Made by a program: the position numbers and the translations under genes
The notes under the pieces: model-generated
The model's database searches: none
What the model saw: only the letters and a program-made list of their open reading frames with translations
Told to the model about the DNA's origin: nothing
Shown: positions 29,417 to 37,711 of the stretch, in pieces
Position numbering within the stretch: the stretch's first letter is position 1
Layout: each line of letters begins with the position of its first letter
From: Enterobacillus tribolii
Lineage (GTDB): Bacteria; Pseudomonadota; Gammaproteobacteria; Enterobacterales; Enterobacteriaceae
DNA length: 64,000 bases
Assembly (NCBI RefSeq): GCF_003363015.1
Contig: NZ_QRAP01000010.1
Coordinates: 62,001-126,000, forward strand
Direction: 5' to 3'

Positions 29417-29469
29417 AGCCTCCCTGGCCTGCTTCACGGTAAGCAAGCGATACATCTATCAGGGAGGCT
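29417..29469. repeat. 10-bp perfect inverted repeat with inner hairpin
   Basis: AGCCTCCCTG (29417-29426) and CAGGGAGGCT (29460-29469) are perfect inverted copies. Within the 33-nt loop GCTT and AAGC can pair around CACGGT. The element could be the stem of a small RNA, a terminator remnant or a transposon end. No T tract follows. Confidence 0.45.
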
Positions 29470-29544
29470 TATTGGATGGTGGTGACACTATTCATGTTGA
29501 TGATTTTTTTGTAATTATATGTATTTTATTGATTTTTTTAAATA

Positions 29545-30249
29545 TCAGATATAGTTTAGGTATCCTGTGTTGATCAGATTTGTCGCTTTCTTAATACGAT
29601 ACCGGATGTTAGATCTCAACCAACTGTCTGATGACCATTCTCTTTCAACAAGCTGTTCACCAAATATTTCAGAGGCGATAGCCCGGTGCGAAAAGCCTTT
29701 GTTAAGATCATCTACGGTCTTTAACAAAGTGAGGTATTGTTCCTCTTTATCATCCCCTTCTATTTTGTTGTTAATAATATTTTTTATAATATCAATGTTT
29801 TTATTACTTATATTGTTATTTAAACAAAGAGGAACATATAAAAATATGTTTGATCTATCATTAAGGGCACTGGCATCATCAATAAAGAATTGAAAGTAAT
29901 TGCTCTTATTAAATACCTTGACGCATAAAGATCCATCCAAAAGAAATAGTTTTTTCTTTTCCAGGTTGGGTGTGTTCTCAATATTACCCCATGTCAAATA
30001 TCCGTTATTACTAAGTATTATCCGGGTTGATCTCCGGCTCAGTTCAGGAGACCAGAATACTCCTTTGGGCGTGGCATGATTTGGATCAACAAATTTCAGT
30101 AGTCCCCATTTTTTCTTAGCAATTAGATCAATATCATTCTGGTATTCTTGGGATGTTTCTTGATTTTTAAAAGAATACCAATCCTTAATGTAAAGTTTAT
30201 TTCTTCTTAAGCATTCCCATGCAAAGTCAGTGTATGTTTCACTGTTCAT
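29545..30249 (-). CDS. DUF6499/DUF2285-like protein, probable DNA-binding regulator
   Basis: This is an AT-rich gene for a 234-residue protein. The N-terminus (TDFAWECLRRNKLYIKDWYS, then KWGLLKFVDPNHATP and FWSPE) matches the DUF6499 pattern. The C-terminus (LLKTVDDLNKGFSHRAIASE, then IFGEQLVEREW and RYRIKKATNLI) matches DUF2285. These domains occur together in proteins of integrative and conjugative elements and are thought to be DNA-binding regulators. It is divergent from the T6SS operon, with 280 bp between, so it could regulate tssA onward or be a leftover of the element that brought the cluster. The low G+C differs from the T6SS genes and fits foreign origin. Family assignment is from memory. 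Confidence 0.65.
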   Translation of the reverse strand: MNSETYTDFAWECLRRNKLYIKDWYSFKNQETSQEYQNDIDLIAKKKWGLLKFVDPNHATPKGVFWSPELSRRSTRIILSNNGYLTWGNIENTPNLEKKKLFLLDGSLCVKVFNKSNYFQFFIDDASALNDRSNIFLYVPLCLNNNISNKNIDIIKNIINNKIEGDDKEEQYLTLLKTVDDLNKGFSHRAIASEIFGEQLVEREWSSDSWLRSNIRYRIKKATNLINTGYLNYI

Positions 30250-30531
30250 GATGCAAATCCTATATTAATGGAATATGACATTTATAGATGTTTATGATTC
30301 TTAAGAACTCACAACAGAAGGGTGAAAAAGCATTTAAACAAAATTGCCCCTACCACGCTATGAGTCATTTCGATATTTATTCATAAGCCGAAGACGTTAT
30401 CGATTTTATTTTGTTTAATAAATCATGAAAATTGGGTATTAATCCGAATAGTTGACGGTTATTTACTTTTATCAAAATTCTTATTGAAAGTGGAAGTGAT
30501 TTCATTCTTATCATAAAAGATGGTGGAGAAT
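30250..30531. promoter_or_regulatory. Divergent promoter region of the T6SS operon
   Basis: About 280 bp of AT-rich DNA separate the DUF2285-like gene from tssA. It must contain the T6SS promoter. No sigma-54 GG-N10-GC element or other clear operator was found by eye. Confidence 0.45.
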
Positions 30532-31500
30532 ATGGCCGACATTTTTTCTCAAGAACTTTATGGCGTAGAGTTTGATCCTCTATACGGAGAGATAGAATCC
30601 ACGCTGACACAGATGGATGAATCTTCTGATCCGCTTTCTGGGCCTGATAACACTGCGCAGATCAATTGGAATCAACTCTCTGAACAAGCAGGGAAATTAC
30701 TTGAGCAGTGCTATGACCTGCGTGTTGCGCTCTGGGCTATCCGGGCCAACCTGCATCAGGATGGAATCTCTTCTCTTTATCATGGGATCGTTGAACTTAG
30801 TCAATTGGTATTAAATAGGAGTGATGCCATCTACCCTAAATCAGAGGAGGGTAATATCAATGGCGGACATGCAGCTGCACTGGGATGGTTGTCTACTCCA
30901 CAGTTTATTGCTGAATTGAAGTCTGCCAAGCTCACTAAAGAACATGGGGTCAGATTAAGTGATTTAATTAATGTCGATGCGGCAATATCTTCCGAACGTA
31001 CTTTCTCCTCGTCTTCGGCAACCCTGTTGGTGATAAATACGTATTATCAGAAAAACGGGTTGCCAGATATTAAAGAGCAGATTTCTGCCATAAATCAGGC
31101 AATTGAAAATGTTGAAAACTATGCGAATCAATATACTGAGGGCTATCAGTTAGATTGCCGTCCGTTACGCTCTTTTTTAACAAAGGTCTTGTCTCAGATT
31201 AATCAATTATCCGTTGTTGCGGATATCGACGATGAACACATCATTGACGCGGAAGTAAAGAGTTCGGATTTGTCTGAAGATTCGTTGCTCGACAGCCGGG
31301 AGATAAATGTCCGTTCACGTCAGGAAATCATATTAATGCTTGATCGTATCTTAGACTATTTTCAGCGTCATGAGCCAAGCCATCCCGCACCAATATTTAT
31401 CCGCCGCTCTAAGCAAATGATCGGAATGGATTTTGTGTCTATTGTCGAGGATTTGCTGCCTGAGTCTATGAGCACATTACAGCAGTATACCGGGAAATGA
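30532..31500 (+). CDS. tssA: T6SS protein TssA (ImpA family, short form)
   Basis: This 322-residue TssA primes and coordinates the assembly of the T6SS sheath and tube on the baseplate. The ImpA_N domain occupies about residues 40-155, with the family signature WNQLSEQAGKLLEQCYDLRV followed by ALWAIRANL and the GWLSTPQF loop. The C-terminal part is short and ends in the conserved HPAPIFIRRSKQMIGMDFVS, as in TssA proteins that lack the large ring-forming extension. GGTGGAG precedes ATG 30532; an ATG at 30520 lies inside this ribosome site. It is first in the T6SS operon, 30 bp before tssB. Confidence 0.9.
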   Translation: MADIFSQELYGVEFDPLYGEIESTLTQMDESSDPLSGPDNTAQINWNQLSEQAGKLLEQCYDLRVALWAIRANLHQDGISSLYHGIVELSQLVLNRSDAIYPKSEEGNINGGHAAALGWLSTPQFIAELKSAKLTKEHGVRLSDLINVDAAISSERTFSSSSATLLVINTYYQKNGLPDIKEQISAINQAIENVENYANQYTEGYQLDCRPLRSFLTKVLSQINQLSVVADIDDEHIIDAEVKSSDLSEDSLLDSREINVRSRQEIILMLDRILDYFQRHEPSHPAPIFIRRSKQMIGMDFVSIVEDLLPESMSTLQQYTGK

Positions 31501-31530
31501 TAATCATTGTGTCTGAATGAGGAAATTGGG

Positions 31531-32088
31531 ATGGCTAAAGACGCTAGCTCTCAAAAATTTATTGGAAGAAACAATGCACCACGCGTGCAAATTGAATATG
31601 ACGTTGAAATATATGGTTCGCAAAAGAAGGTTGAGTTGCCTTTCGTCACCGGAGTCATGGCCGACCTCTCCGGACACCGGGCGAAACCTCTGCCCCCCGT
31701 TGAGGAGCGAAAGTTTCTGACCTTTGACCAGGACAATTTCGATGCCCGTATGCGTGCAATCAAGCCTCGGTTGAAGTTTTACGTCGACAACACGCTGAGT
31801 GAGGAGAATGAGCTGCTGGATGTCGAGCTGGAGTTCGAATCGATGGAGGACTTCTCACCCGGCGCTATCGCCCGGCGTATTCCGCAGATGGAAAAATTGT
31901 TGGAGGCCCGGGCCCATTTAGCTGAATTGATCACCTATATGGACGGGAAGTCGAGTGCAGAAGAGGTTGTTAAAAACCTGCTTGAGCAACCTGACTTTTT
32001 ACAGCGGTTAGCGACTGATGCGCAGGCGACGGTGACGCAATTAGGTCAGGCCCAGGACGACCAGCCATCTTTTGAGGGGGAAGAGTAA
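31531..32088 (+). CDS. tssB: T6SS contractile sheath small subunit TssB
   Basis: This 185-residue VipA/TssB subunit forms with TssC the contractile sheath that drives the Hcp tube. Family signatures are ARNNAP-like GRNNAPRVQIEYDVEIYGSQ, LPFVTGVMADLSGHRAKPLP and FDARMRAIKPRL. The frame can be extended upstream to 31507, but GAGGAAATTGGG directly precedes ATG 31531 and family homology starts there. The stop is followed immediately by the GTG start of tssC, so both are translationally coupled, as expected for an equimolar complex. Confidence 0.95.
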   Translation: MAKDASSQKFIGRNNAPRVQIEYDVEIYGSQKKVELPFVTGVMADLSGHRAKPLPPVEERKFLTFDQDNFDARMRAIKPRLKFYVDNTLSEENELLDVELEFESMEDFSPGAIARRIPQMEKLLEARAHLAELITYMDGKSSAEEVVKNLLEQPDFLQRLATDAQATVTQLGQAQDDQPSFEGEE

Positions 32089-33609
32089 GTGGAAAACATA
32101 CAACATACTCAAACTGGCACGCAGACGGATGTCGATGTCGTTTTTGCTGACAATGATCTGAACGAACTTGACGACTTACTTAAGCGCTCATTCCGTCCGA
32201 GAACCGATGAAGCATCCACCGCCGTACGTCGTGCGATTGGCACGCTGGCGTCCTATGCGAACAAAGGGAAGGTCAAGGTCAGCCGGGATGTCGTCATGAC
32301 GATTGAATCCCTGGTGGCAGAAATTGATGAAAAGCTTTCTGAGCAGATGAATCATGTTCTGCATCATAAAGAATTTCAGAAACTGGAGTCAGCCTGGCGA
32401 GGGTTAAGTTATCTCGTTGATAATACAGAGGTAAACGAAACCCTGAAAATTCGGGTACTGAACATTCAACAAAATGAACTGGCTTCAACACTGCGCCGCT
32501 ACAGAGGTTCTGCGTGGGATCAAAGTCCTGTCTTTAAACAGATTTACGAGCAGGAATACGGTCAGTTCGGCGGTGAGCCTTTTGGTTGCATGATTGGTGA
32601 CTTTGAATTTGACCACGGCCCGCAAAGCGTGGCGCTGCTTACGGAGTTAGCCAAAGTGTCGGCAGCGGCCCATTGCCCATTTATTGCCTCTGCGTCGCCA
32701 GCCATCATGCAAATGAATGACTGGAAAGAGCTGGGTAACCCGCGTGATATCGGTAAGATTTTCACTACCCCGGAGTATGCCCCATGGCGGCGCCTGCGTG
32801 AGAGCAATGACTCCCGGTATCTTGTACTCACGCTGCCCCGCTTTTTGTCGCGGCTTCCCTATGGTTCAAAAACGAATCCTATTGATGATTTTGCCTTTGA
32901 AGAAGTTGTGAATCCTTATTCAATTGAGGATTTCTCCTGGGCAAATGCGGCCTATGCCATGGGGGTGAATATCAACCGGGCTTTTAACGAATATGGTTGG
33001 TGTTCGCGTATTCGTGGTATCGAGTCCGGTGGTTCGGTTGAAGAATTACCCGCCTATGCTTTCCCTTCTGATGAAGGGGGGTATGAATTGACATGCCCAA
33101 CGGAACTGGCGATTTCCGATCGCCGTGAAAATGAATTGTCCAACGCCGGCTTTTTGCCGCTGGTATACCGCAAGCACTCTGATTTTGCGGCGTTTATCGG
33201 ATCGTGCACCCTCCACGCGCCCGCAAATTATGAAGATCCGGATGCGACCGCCAACGCCAAGCTGTCTGCGCGCCTGCCGTATATCTTCGCGACCTGCCGC
33301 TTCGCGCATTACCTCAAATGTATTGTCCGCGACAAGATTGGTTCGTTCCGCTCCCGGGACGATATGCAGATTTGGCTTAATGACTGGCTGATGAACTATG
33401 TGGATGGCGATCCGACGATCTCAACGGAAGCAACCAAGGCGAAGCGGCCGTTAGCGGCTGCGGAAGTCCGGGTAGAGGATGTTGAAGACGATCCTGGTTT
33501 CTACCGTGCGCATTTTTATTTACGGCCGCACTACCAACTGGAAGGCATGACGGTTTCATTGCGGCTGGTCTCCAAACTTCCGTCAAGTAAGGAAGGCAAA
33601 GAGAAGTAA
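32089..33609 (+). CDS. tssC: T6SS contractile sheath large subunit TssC
   Basis: This 506-residue VipB/TssC subunit is the partner of TssB in the sheath and carries the ClpV recognition surface when paired with it. Family motifs include WRGLSYLVDNTEVNETLKIR, the acidic FGCMIGDFEFDHGPQSVALL and RFLSRLPYGSKTNPIDDFAF. It begins with GTG directly after the tssB stop codon. Length is normal (about 490-510 residues). Confidence 0.96.
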   Translation: MENIQHTQTGTQTDVDVVFADNDLNELDDLLKRSFRPRTDEASTAVRRAIGTLASYANKGKVKVSRDVVMTIESLVAEIDEKLSEQMNHVLHHKEFQKLESAWRGLSYLVDNTEVNETLKIRVLNIQQNELASTLRRYRGSAWDQSPVFKQIYEQEYGQFGGEPFGCMIGDFEFDHGPQSVALLTELAKVSAAAHCPFIASASPAIMQMNDWKELGNPRDIGKIFTTPEYAPWRRLRESNDSRYLVLTLPRFLSRLPYGSKTNPIDDFAFEEVVNPYSIEDFSWANAAYAMGVNINRAFNEYGWCSRIRGIESGGSVEELPAYAFPSDEGGYELTCPTELAISDRRENELSNAGFLPLVYRKHSDFAAFIGSCTLHAPANYEDPDATANAKLSARLPYIFATCRFAHYLKCIVRDKIGSFRSRDDMQIWLNDWLMNYVDGDPTISTEATKAKRPLAAAEVRVEDVEDDPGFYRAHFYLRPHYQLEGMTVSLRLVSKLPSSKEGKEK

Positions 33610-33813
33610 ACGTTTTGTCTGGTCAGAAGCCGGTGTCATAGCCTGGAAAGGTACGACCCTGCGGTCCTGTAAGAGAGATTCGAGCCAATCCGGCACCCCT
33701 TTGGGGAACGTTCCCTATTTTTGAGGGGGAATATGGTTCGGCGTAATGCACCAGCGAAATGCAGAACGCTATGCGCGTTTCATACATCAATGACATTAAC
33801 TCAGGAGTAAAGA
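33610..33813. other. Spacer between tssC and hcp
   Basis: These 204 bp contain small GC-rich inverted repeats such as CCCCTTTGGGG near 33700. Such spacers before hcp often hold a second promoter or an mRNA processing site, which would raise Hcp over the other components. No specific element could be assigned. Confidence 0.35.
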
Positions 33814-34338
33814 ATGGCAGCTTTAGTCGATTATTTTTTAAAAATTGAAGGAGTTGAAGGTGAATCCCCCGATCAAACCTACGGTGGCTGGATTCAGCTT
33901 CAGGCCTGGCAATGGTCGGAAGAGAACGCGGGCCGCTGGGGGTTCGGCAGCGGCGGTGGGTCGGGGAAAGTCGAAATGAAAGACTTTGAATTTCATATGG
34001 TCAGTAACAAGGCATCCCCGAAGCTCTTTTTGATGTGTGCCACCGGGGAGCATATTCCCCAGGCCAAGCTGGTGTGCCGTAAATCAGGCAGCGGTCAGCA
34101 GGACTTTCTTACCGTGACGTTTGGTAACTGTCTCGTTTCTGCGTTCAAAACCGTTGGCAACATGCCTCTTAGCGCCACCGCCGTAAACATACAGGAAGCC
34201 GATACCGTACTGCCTACGGATGTCATCAGCCTGAACTTCGCACGTATTGAAATCGAATACAAAGAGCAGAAGAACGATGGCTCCATGGGGGCAGTAATCA
34301 AGTCCGGTTACGACCTGAAGCTGAACTCCCGTATCTGA
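33814..34338 (+). CDS. hcp: T6SS tube protein Hcp
   Basis: This 174-residue Hcp forms hexameric rings that stack into the inner tube and carries small effectors. The sequence shows the Hcp1 family pattern: YFLKIEGVEGESPDQTYGGW, the WSEENAG segment, FEFHMVSNKASPKLFLMCAT and the C-terminal ISLNFARIEIEYKEQ. The Gly/Ser-rich loop GFGSGGGSGK near residue 50 is typical. GGAG precedes the ATG. Neighbouring T6SS genes on both sides confirm the assignment. Confidence 0.96.
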   Translation: MAALVDYFLKIEGVEGESPDQTYGGWIQLQAWQWSEENAGRWGFGSGGGSGKVEMKDFEFHMVSNKASPKLFLMCATGEHIPQAKLVCRKSGSGQQDFLTVTFGNCLVSAFKTVGNMPLSATAVNIQEADTVLPTDVISLNFARIEIEYKEQKNDGSMGAVIKSGYDLKLNSRI

Positions 34339-34399
34339 TGGTCCCTGGTTATGCAAGCTGCTCCACGGATGTGGGGCAGTTTTCCCGGAAAGGAATGGA

Positions 34400-34846
34400 A
34401 TGATGAAAACGTCGGATCCCGTGCTGTTCGATAAGTTGAGCCTGCGTCGCGAGCATACAAGCCTGCCGCACTGGCGTGAAGTGCTACTGCGCGACATTGA
34501 GTTCTTGCTCAATGACTCCGCACACAGTGCCGCGCTGAAGTTGCAGCGCCATGCGCATTGCGAAACCTCTGTGCTGAATTACGGCCTGCCGTCGCTTAGC
34601 CAGCAAGTGCCGGTCAATACGGACCTGATGGCATTGGCGCGGCAGATCCAGCGCATTATCGCCACGTTTGAATCGCGTCTGGATCCCCGTTCCATCAGGG
34701 TTGTCCCCCTCATCGACAAGGATCAAACCTGGGTGTTGGCCATCCTGTTTGACATTCATGCCCGGTGTAATTTGCCCGGCGAAGAGCAGATGGTGAATTT
34801 GCGTATTGCGCTTGATTACTCCTATGGGATTGTGCGTGTTCTTTAA
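34400..34846 (+). CDS. tssE: T6SS baseplate protein TssE (gp25-like)
   Basis: This 148-residue gp25/GPW family baseplate protein initiates sheath polymerisation. The core carries SVLNYGLPSLS, where the gp25 EPR-type motif is expected only weakly, then RQIQRIIATFESRLDPRSIR and the C-terminal LRIALDYSYGIVRVL. Position between hcp and tssF supports it. A second in-frame ATG at 34403 is equally possible. Confidence 0.9.
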   Translation: MMKTSDPVLFDKLSLRREHTSLPHWREVLLRDIEFLLNDSAHSAALKLQRHAHCETSVLNYGLPSLSQQVPVNTDLMALARQIQRIIATFESRLDPRSIRVVPLIDKDQTWVLAILFDIHARCNLPGEEQMVNLRIALDYSYGIVRVL

Positions 34847-34873
34847 CGAATTGATAAAAAAGAGAATATCGAC

Positions 34874-36721
34874 ATGCTCAGTGAAAATTTTCTTGCCTTA
34901 TACAATGAGGAATTGCGTTACCTGAGGGAGGATGGGCAGCGATTCGCCCATACACACCCTCAGGTAGCCCAGCATCTTGGTATGTTGGCTGACGGCGTGT
35001 TGGACCCTTTTGTTGAGCGCCTGCTGGAGGGAACCGCTTTCCTCAGCGCCCGGATTCAGGAACGTTTGAATAATGAGCAGCCGGAATTTGCCCTGCAGAT
35101 GCTCGGTCGTCTGGCGCCGTTTTGGTACACGCCGCTGCCGTCTATAGCCACAATTGCGATGACGCCGGATTTGACGTCACCCCAGTGGTACTCGAATGTA
35201 GAACTGCCGCGGGGCAGCAAAGTGATATTGCAGGATCCCTCCCTGCATACCAAGCAGGCCACGTTTACGACAGGCCGCAGCCTGAAAATTCAGCCTCTGG
35301 TGATTGAGTCTGCCGAATGCGCGACTACGCCGTCAGTGCACCTTCCGCAAAGCGCAGCCGTTTATCTTCGGGAAGGGCAGGCGCACATCGGGCTGAAATT
35401 AAGCACTCAGGGCGTCGCATCGTTGTCAGAACTGGATTTTGATCCCCTGCATCTCACCCTCGCCGGCGATATCGTACACACCAATCAGCTACTGACCACC
35501 TTGCTCAATGATACCGTCCGTATCGTTTTATGGGCGAAAACGGACGATGGACGCCCGGTTGTCAAAACGTTGATGCCTGATGATTTACGTCAGGGCGGCC
35601 TGTCCGGCAGTGAGGCGTTGTTGCCTTGCGCGATTGGCGAACTGCCGGGCAGCCGGTTGCTGAGGGAATATTTTGCCTCCCCCTCCCGATTTTTCTCTGT
35701 GGAATTACATGGCCTTAACGAATTTTTGCAACAGGCAGGACGAGGACAGTCATTCGAGATTATTTTCGTTTTAGAGCACCGCCCCCTGCATCTGGTCGGG
35801 CGGGTAAGCGATGGCGATTTTCGCTTATTTGCTACGCCGGTCATTAACCTGAGTAAGCGCCGTTGCAGTCCCGTCCTGATTAACGGCGAGCATACCGAGT
35901 ACCCCGTGATTGTTGATCACCTTAATCCGCGGATGTACGAGATTCATCACCTGCTGAATGTGACCGGCTTGCTGACCGACGGCGGAAACGTCCCATTTTC
36001 ACCCCTGCATGGTCATGCTTCCTATGAAGATGAGGAAAGCCCTGCGGGATACAGCCTGCGCCGGCGCCGGGAGTTCGTCGATAAAAACGGCCATAAATCT
36101 TCTCAGTTGCCGGTTGATAGCCTGTTTATCGCATTTTCTCCGGGCAACAGGAAAGTCGATATCGATCGTATCAAGGCGCTCTCTATTGAAGCGATGGTTT
36201 GTGATCGTCATCTGATCCCCGGCCAGCTCCAGCAGCCGCATTTTCAGCTGGAAAATGCTTTGCCGGTCCGGCAAATCGAAACGCTGCGTCATCCTTCCCG
36301 GCCACAGGGCGTTCCAGATATTGCGCAGGCATGGAAGGCATTGCAGTTGCTGGCCAATAACCCCTTACGCTATGCCCTGCCGGAAGTCTCTGATTGTTCG
36401 TTGATGCTGCGTGACTGGTTGTCACTGTTCTGCCAGGTGCATGAAACCAGCCAATACAAACGCGTCACCAGCCTGAGCCATGCCAATATCAGGCACAAAT
36501 TCGAACGTAACCCGTTGCCTGGGCCGATCGCATGGATCCGGGGGGCGCAGGCAACGATCGACCTGCACAGCAGCCACCACAGTGATAAAGGCGCTTTTCT
36601 CTTTGCCCGGATCATTCATCACGCGTTGGCGGAATATTGCGAACTGGGACAAACCTTGCAGATGGATGTGAAGCTGGATGGCGAGCCGTTTGCGTCATGG
36701 GGGGCGATAAGGCATGTCTAA
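34874..36721 (+). CDS. tssF: T6SS baseplate protein TssF
   Basis: This 615-residue TssF is the major wedge component of the baseplate, acting with TssG and TssE. The N-terminus LALYNEELRYLREDGQRFAH and PFVERLLEGTAFLSARIQER are hallmark TssF sequences, as is the ARLAP-like LQMLGRLAPFWYTPLPS. Length is normal. The stop codon overlaps the tssG start by 8 bp. Confidence 0.95.
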   Translation: MLSENFLALYNEELRYLREDGQRFAHTHPQVAQHLGMLADGVLDPFVERLLEGTAFLSARIQERLNNEQPEFALQMLGRLAPFWYTPLPSIATIAMTPDLTSPQWYSNVELPRGSKVILQDPSLHTKQATFTTGRSLKIQPLVIESAECATTPSVHLPQSAAVYLREGQAHIGLKLSTQGVASLSELDFDPLHLTLAGDIVHTNQLLTTLLNDTVRIVLWAKTDDGRPVVKTLMPDDLRQGGLSGSEALLPCAIGELPGSRLLREYFASPSRFFSVELHGLNEFLQQAGRGQSFEIIFVLEHRPLHLVGRVSDGDFRLFATPVINLSKRRCSPVLINGEHTEYPVIVDHLNPRMYEIHHLLNVTGLLTDGGNVPFSPLHGHASYEDEESPAGYSLRRRREFVDKNGHKSSQLPVDSLFIAFSPGNRKVDIDRIKALSIEAMVCDRHLIPGQLQQPHFQLENALPVRQIETLRHPSRPQGVPDIAQAWKALQLLANNPLRYALPEVSDCSLMLRDWLSLFCQVHETSQYKRVTSLSHANIRHKFERNPLPGPIAWIRGAQATIDLHSSHHSDKGAFLFARIIHHALAEYCELGQTLQMDVKLDGEPFASWGAIRHV

Positions 36722-37694
36722 TATGCCCCCCGTTACTCAGCGCATCACCGGCATTTCGGCCCGGCAGGATTTCTTTGAACTGTTGCGCCGGATTGAACGG
36801 GCCTCGCCGCAGGAGGCCCGTCTCGGAACCTGTGGCGATCGCAGTCATCAGCGTATCCGCATCTTTCAGCCGGCGGATCTCTCTTTCGCGCCACGGGAAG
36901 TTGCAGATGTGCGCCAGCCCATCGGGGAACACGCGGCAACGGAGCCACTGACGATTTTTTGCCGTCATTTTGGTCTGTTCGCACCTTATGGCCCGCTCCC
37001 TATTCATATGACAGAACACGCCCGTAATGAGTTTCTGGCACGGCGTAATCGGGCATTTCAGGATTTTGCCAGCATCCTGAGTCAGCGAATGGCGGTGTTG
37101 CATTACCGCGCCTGGGCTCAGCTGCACGTCGCCGTGGGGCATGACCGGGAAAAGACCAACCCGTTCAGAAGCCATCTTTGCCAGATCGCCGGGCTTACTA
37201 CGCAGCAGAACGTCGACCAGCATATACGGCGCGTGCGGGAAGCTTTCCCTGGTGCGTATCTGCCGGGGCGGGGATCGTTATACAAGTTGCAGGAAATTCT
37301 GACGTATTACTTTTCCGTCCCGGTGAAGGTGGCCCCACACAAAGGAATATGGATTGACGATGCGCATAACCAAGACCGCCAGCGGATGGGGCATCTTGGC
37401 GCCACCCGTATCGGCCGGCGGTTCTTCGATGTGCAGCACAGCCTGGTGGTGTATATCGGGCCGGTATCTGGTGAAGGCTATCTCAAATTCCAGCGTGGCA
37501 GCGATCGACTGAAAACCCTGGTGCATCTCTGCCACGACTTTGTCCGCTACCGGATGGTGCTGGACATTAACGTCATTATTCAAACCTCACCAGATATGGC
37601 CTGCAGCCTGAAGAGTGGGAGGCTCGGACGCCACAGTTGGTTAAAACCCGGTACGGCATTGAGCATACGTCCTCTCTACAGAACGGCGACCTGA
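36714..37694 (+). CDS. tssG: T6SS baseplate protein TssG
   Basis: This 326-residue TssG pairs with TssF in the baseplate wedge. The conserved FFELLRRIERASPQEARLGT opening and the FFGLFAPYGPLP-type motif (ICRHFGLFAPYGPLPIHMTE in this protein) are present, as is the later YYFSVPVKVAPHKGIWIDDA. The ATG lies within the last codons of tssF, an overlap that couples their translation. The gene ends 17 bp before clpV. Confidence 0.95.
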   Translation: MSNMPPVTQRITGISARQDFFELLRRIERASPQEARLGTCGDRSHQRIRIFQPADLSFAPREVADVRQPIGEHAATEPLTIFCRHFGLFAPYGPLPIHMTEHARNEFLARRNRAFQDFASILSQRMAVLHYRAWAQLHVAVGHDREKTNPFRSHLCQIAGLTTQQNVDQHIRRVREAFPGAYLPGRGSLYKLQEILTYYFSVPVKVAPHKGIWIDDAHNQDRQRMGHLGATRIGRRFFDVQHSLVVYIGPVSGEGYLKFQRGSDRLKTLVHLCHDFVRYRMVLDINVIIQTSPDMACSLKSGRLGRHSWLKPGTALSIRPLYRTAT

Positions 37695-37711
37695 TTAAAG
37701 GAGTAACAACG

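Noticed and set aside
33610-33813. Possible sigma-54 promoter before hcp
   Set aside because: The best GG...GC pair is spaced 11 instead of 10 and lacks the TGGCAC context.
36612-37223. Minus-strand frame of 203 codons across tssF and tssG
   Set aside because: It is antisense to two well-conserved T6SS genes and its translation is not protein-like.
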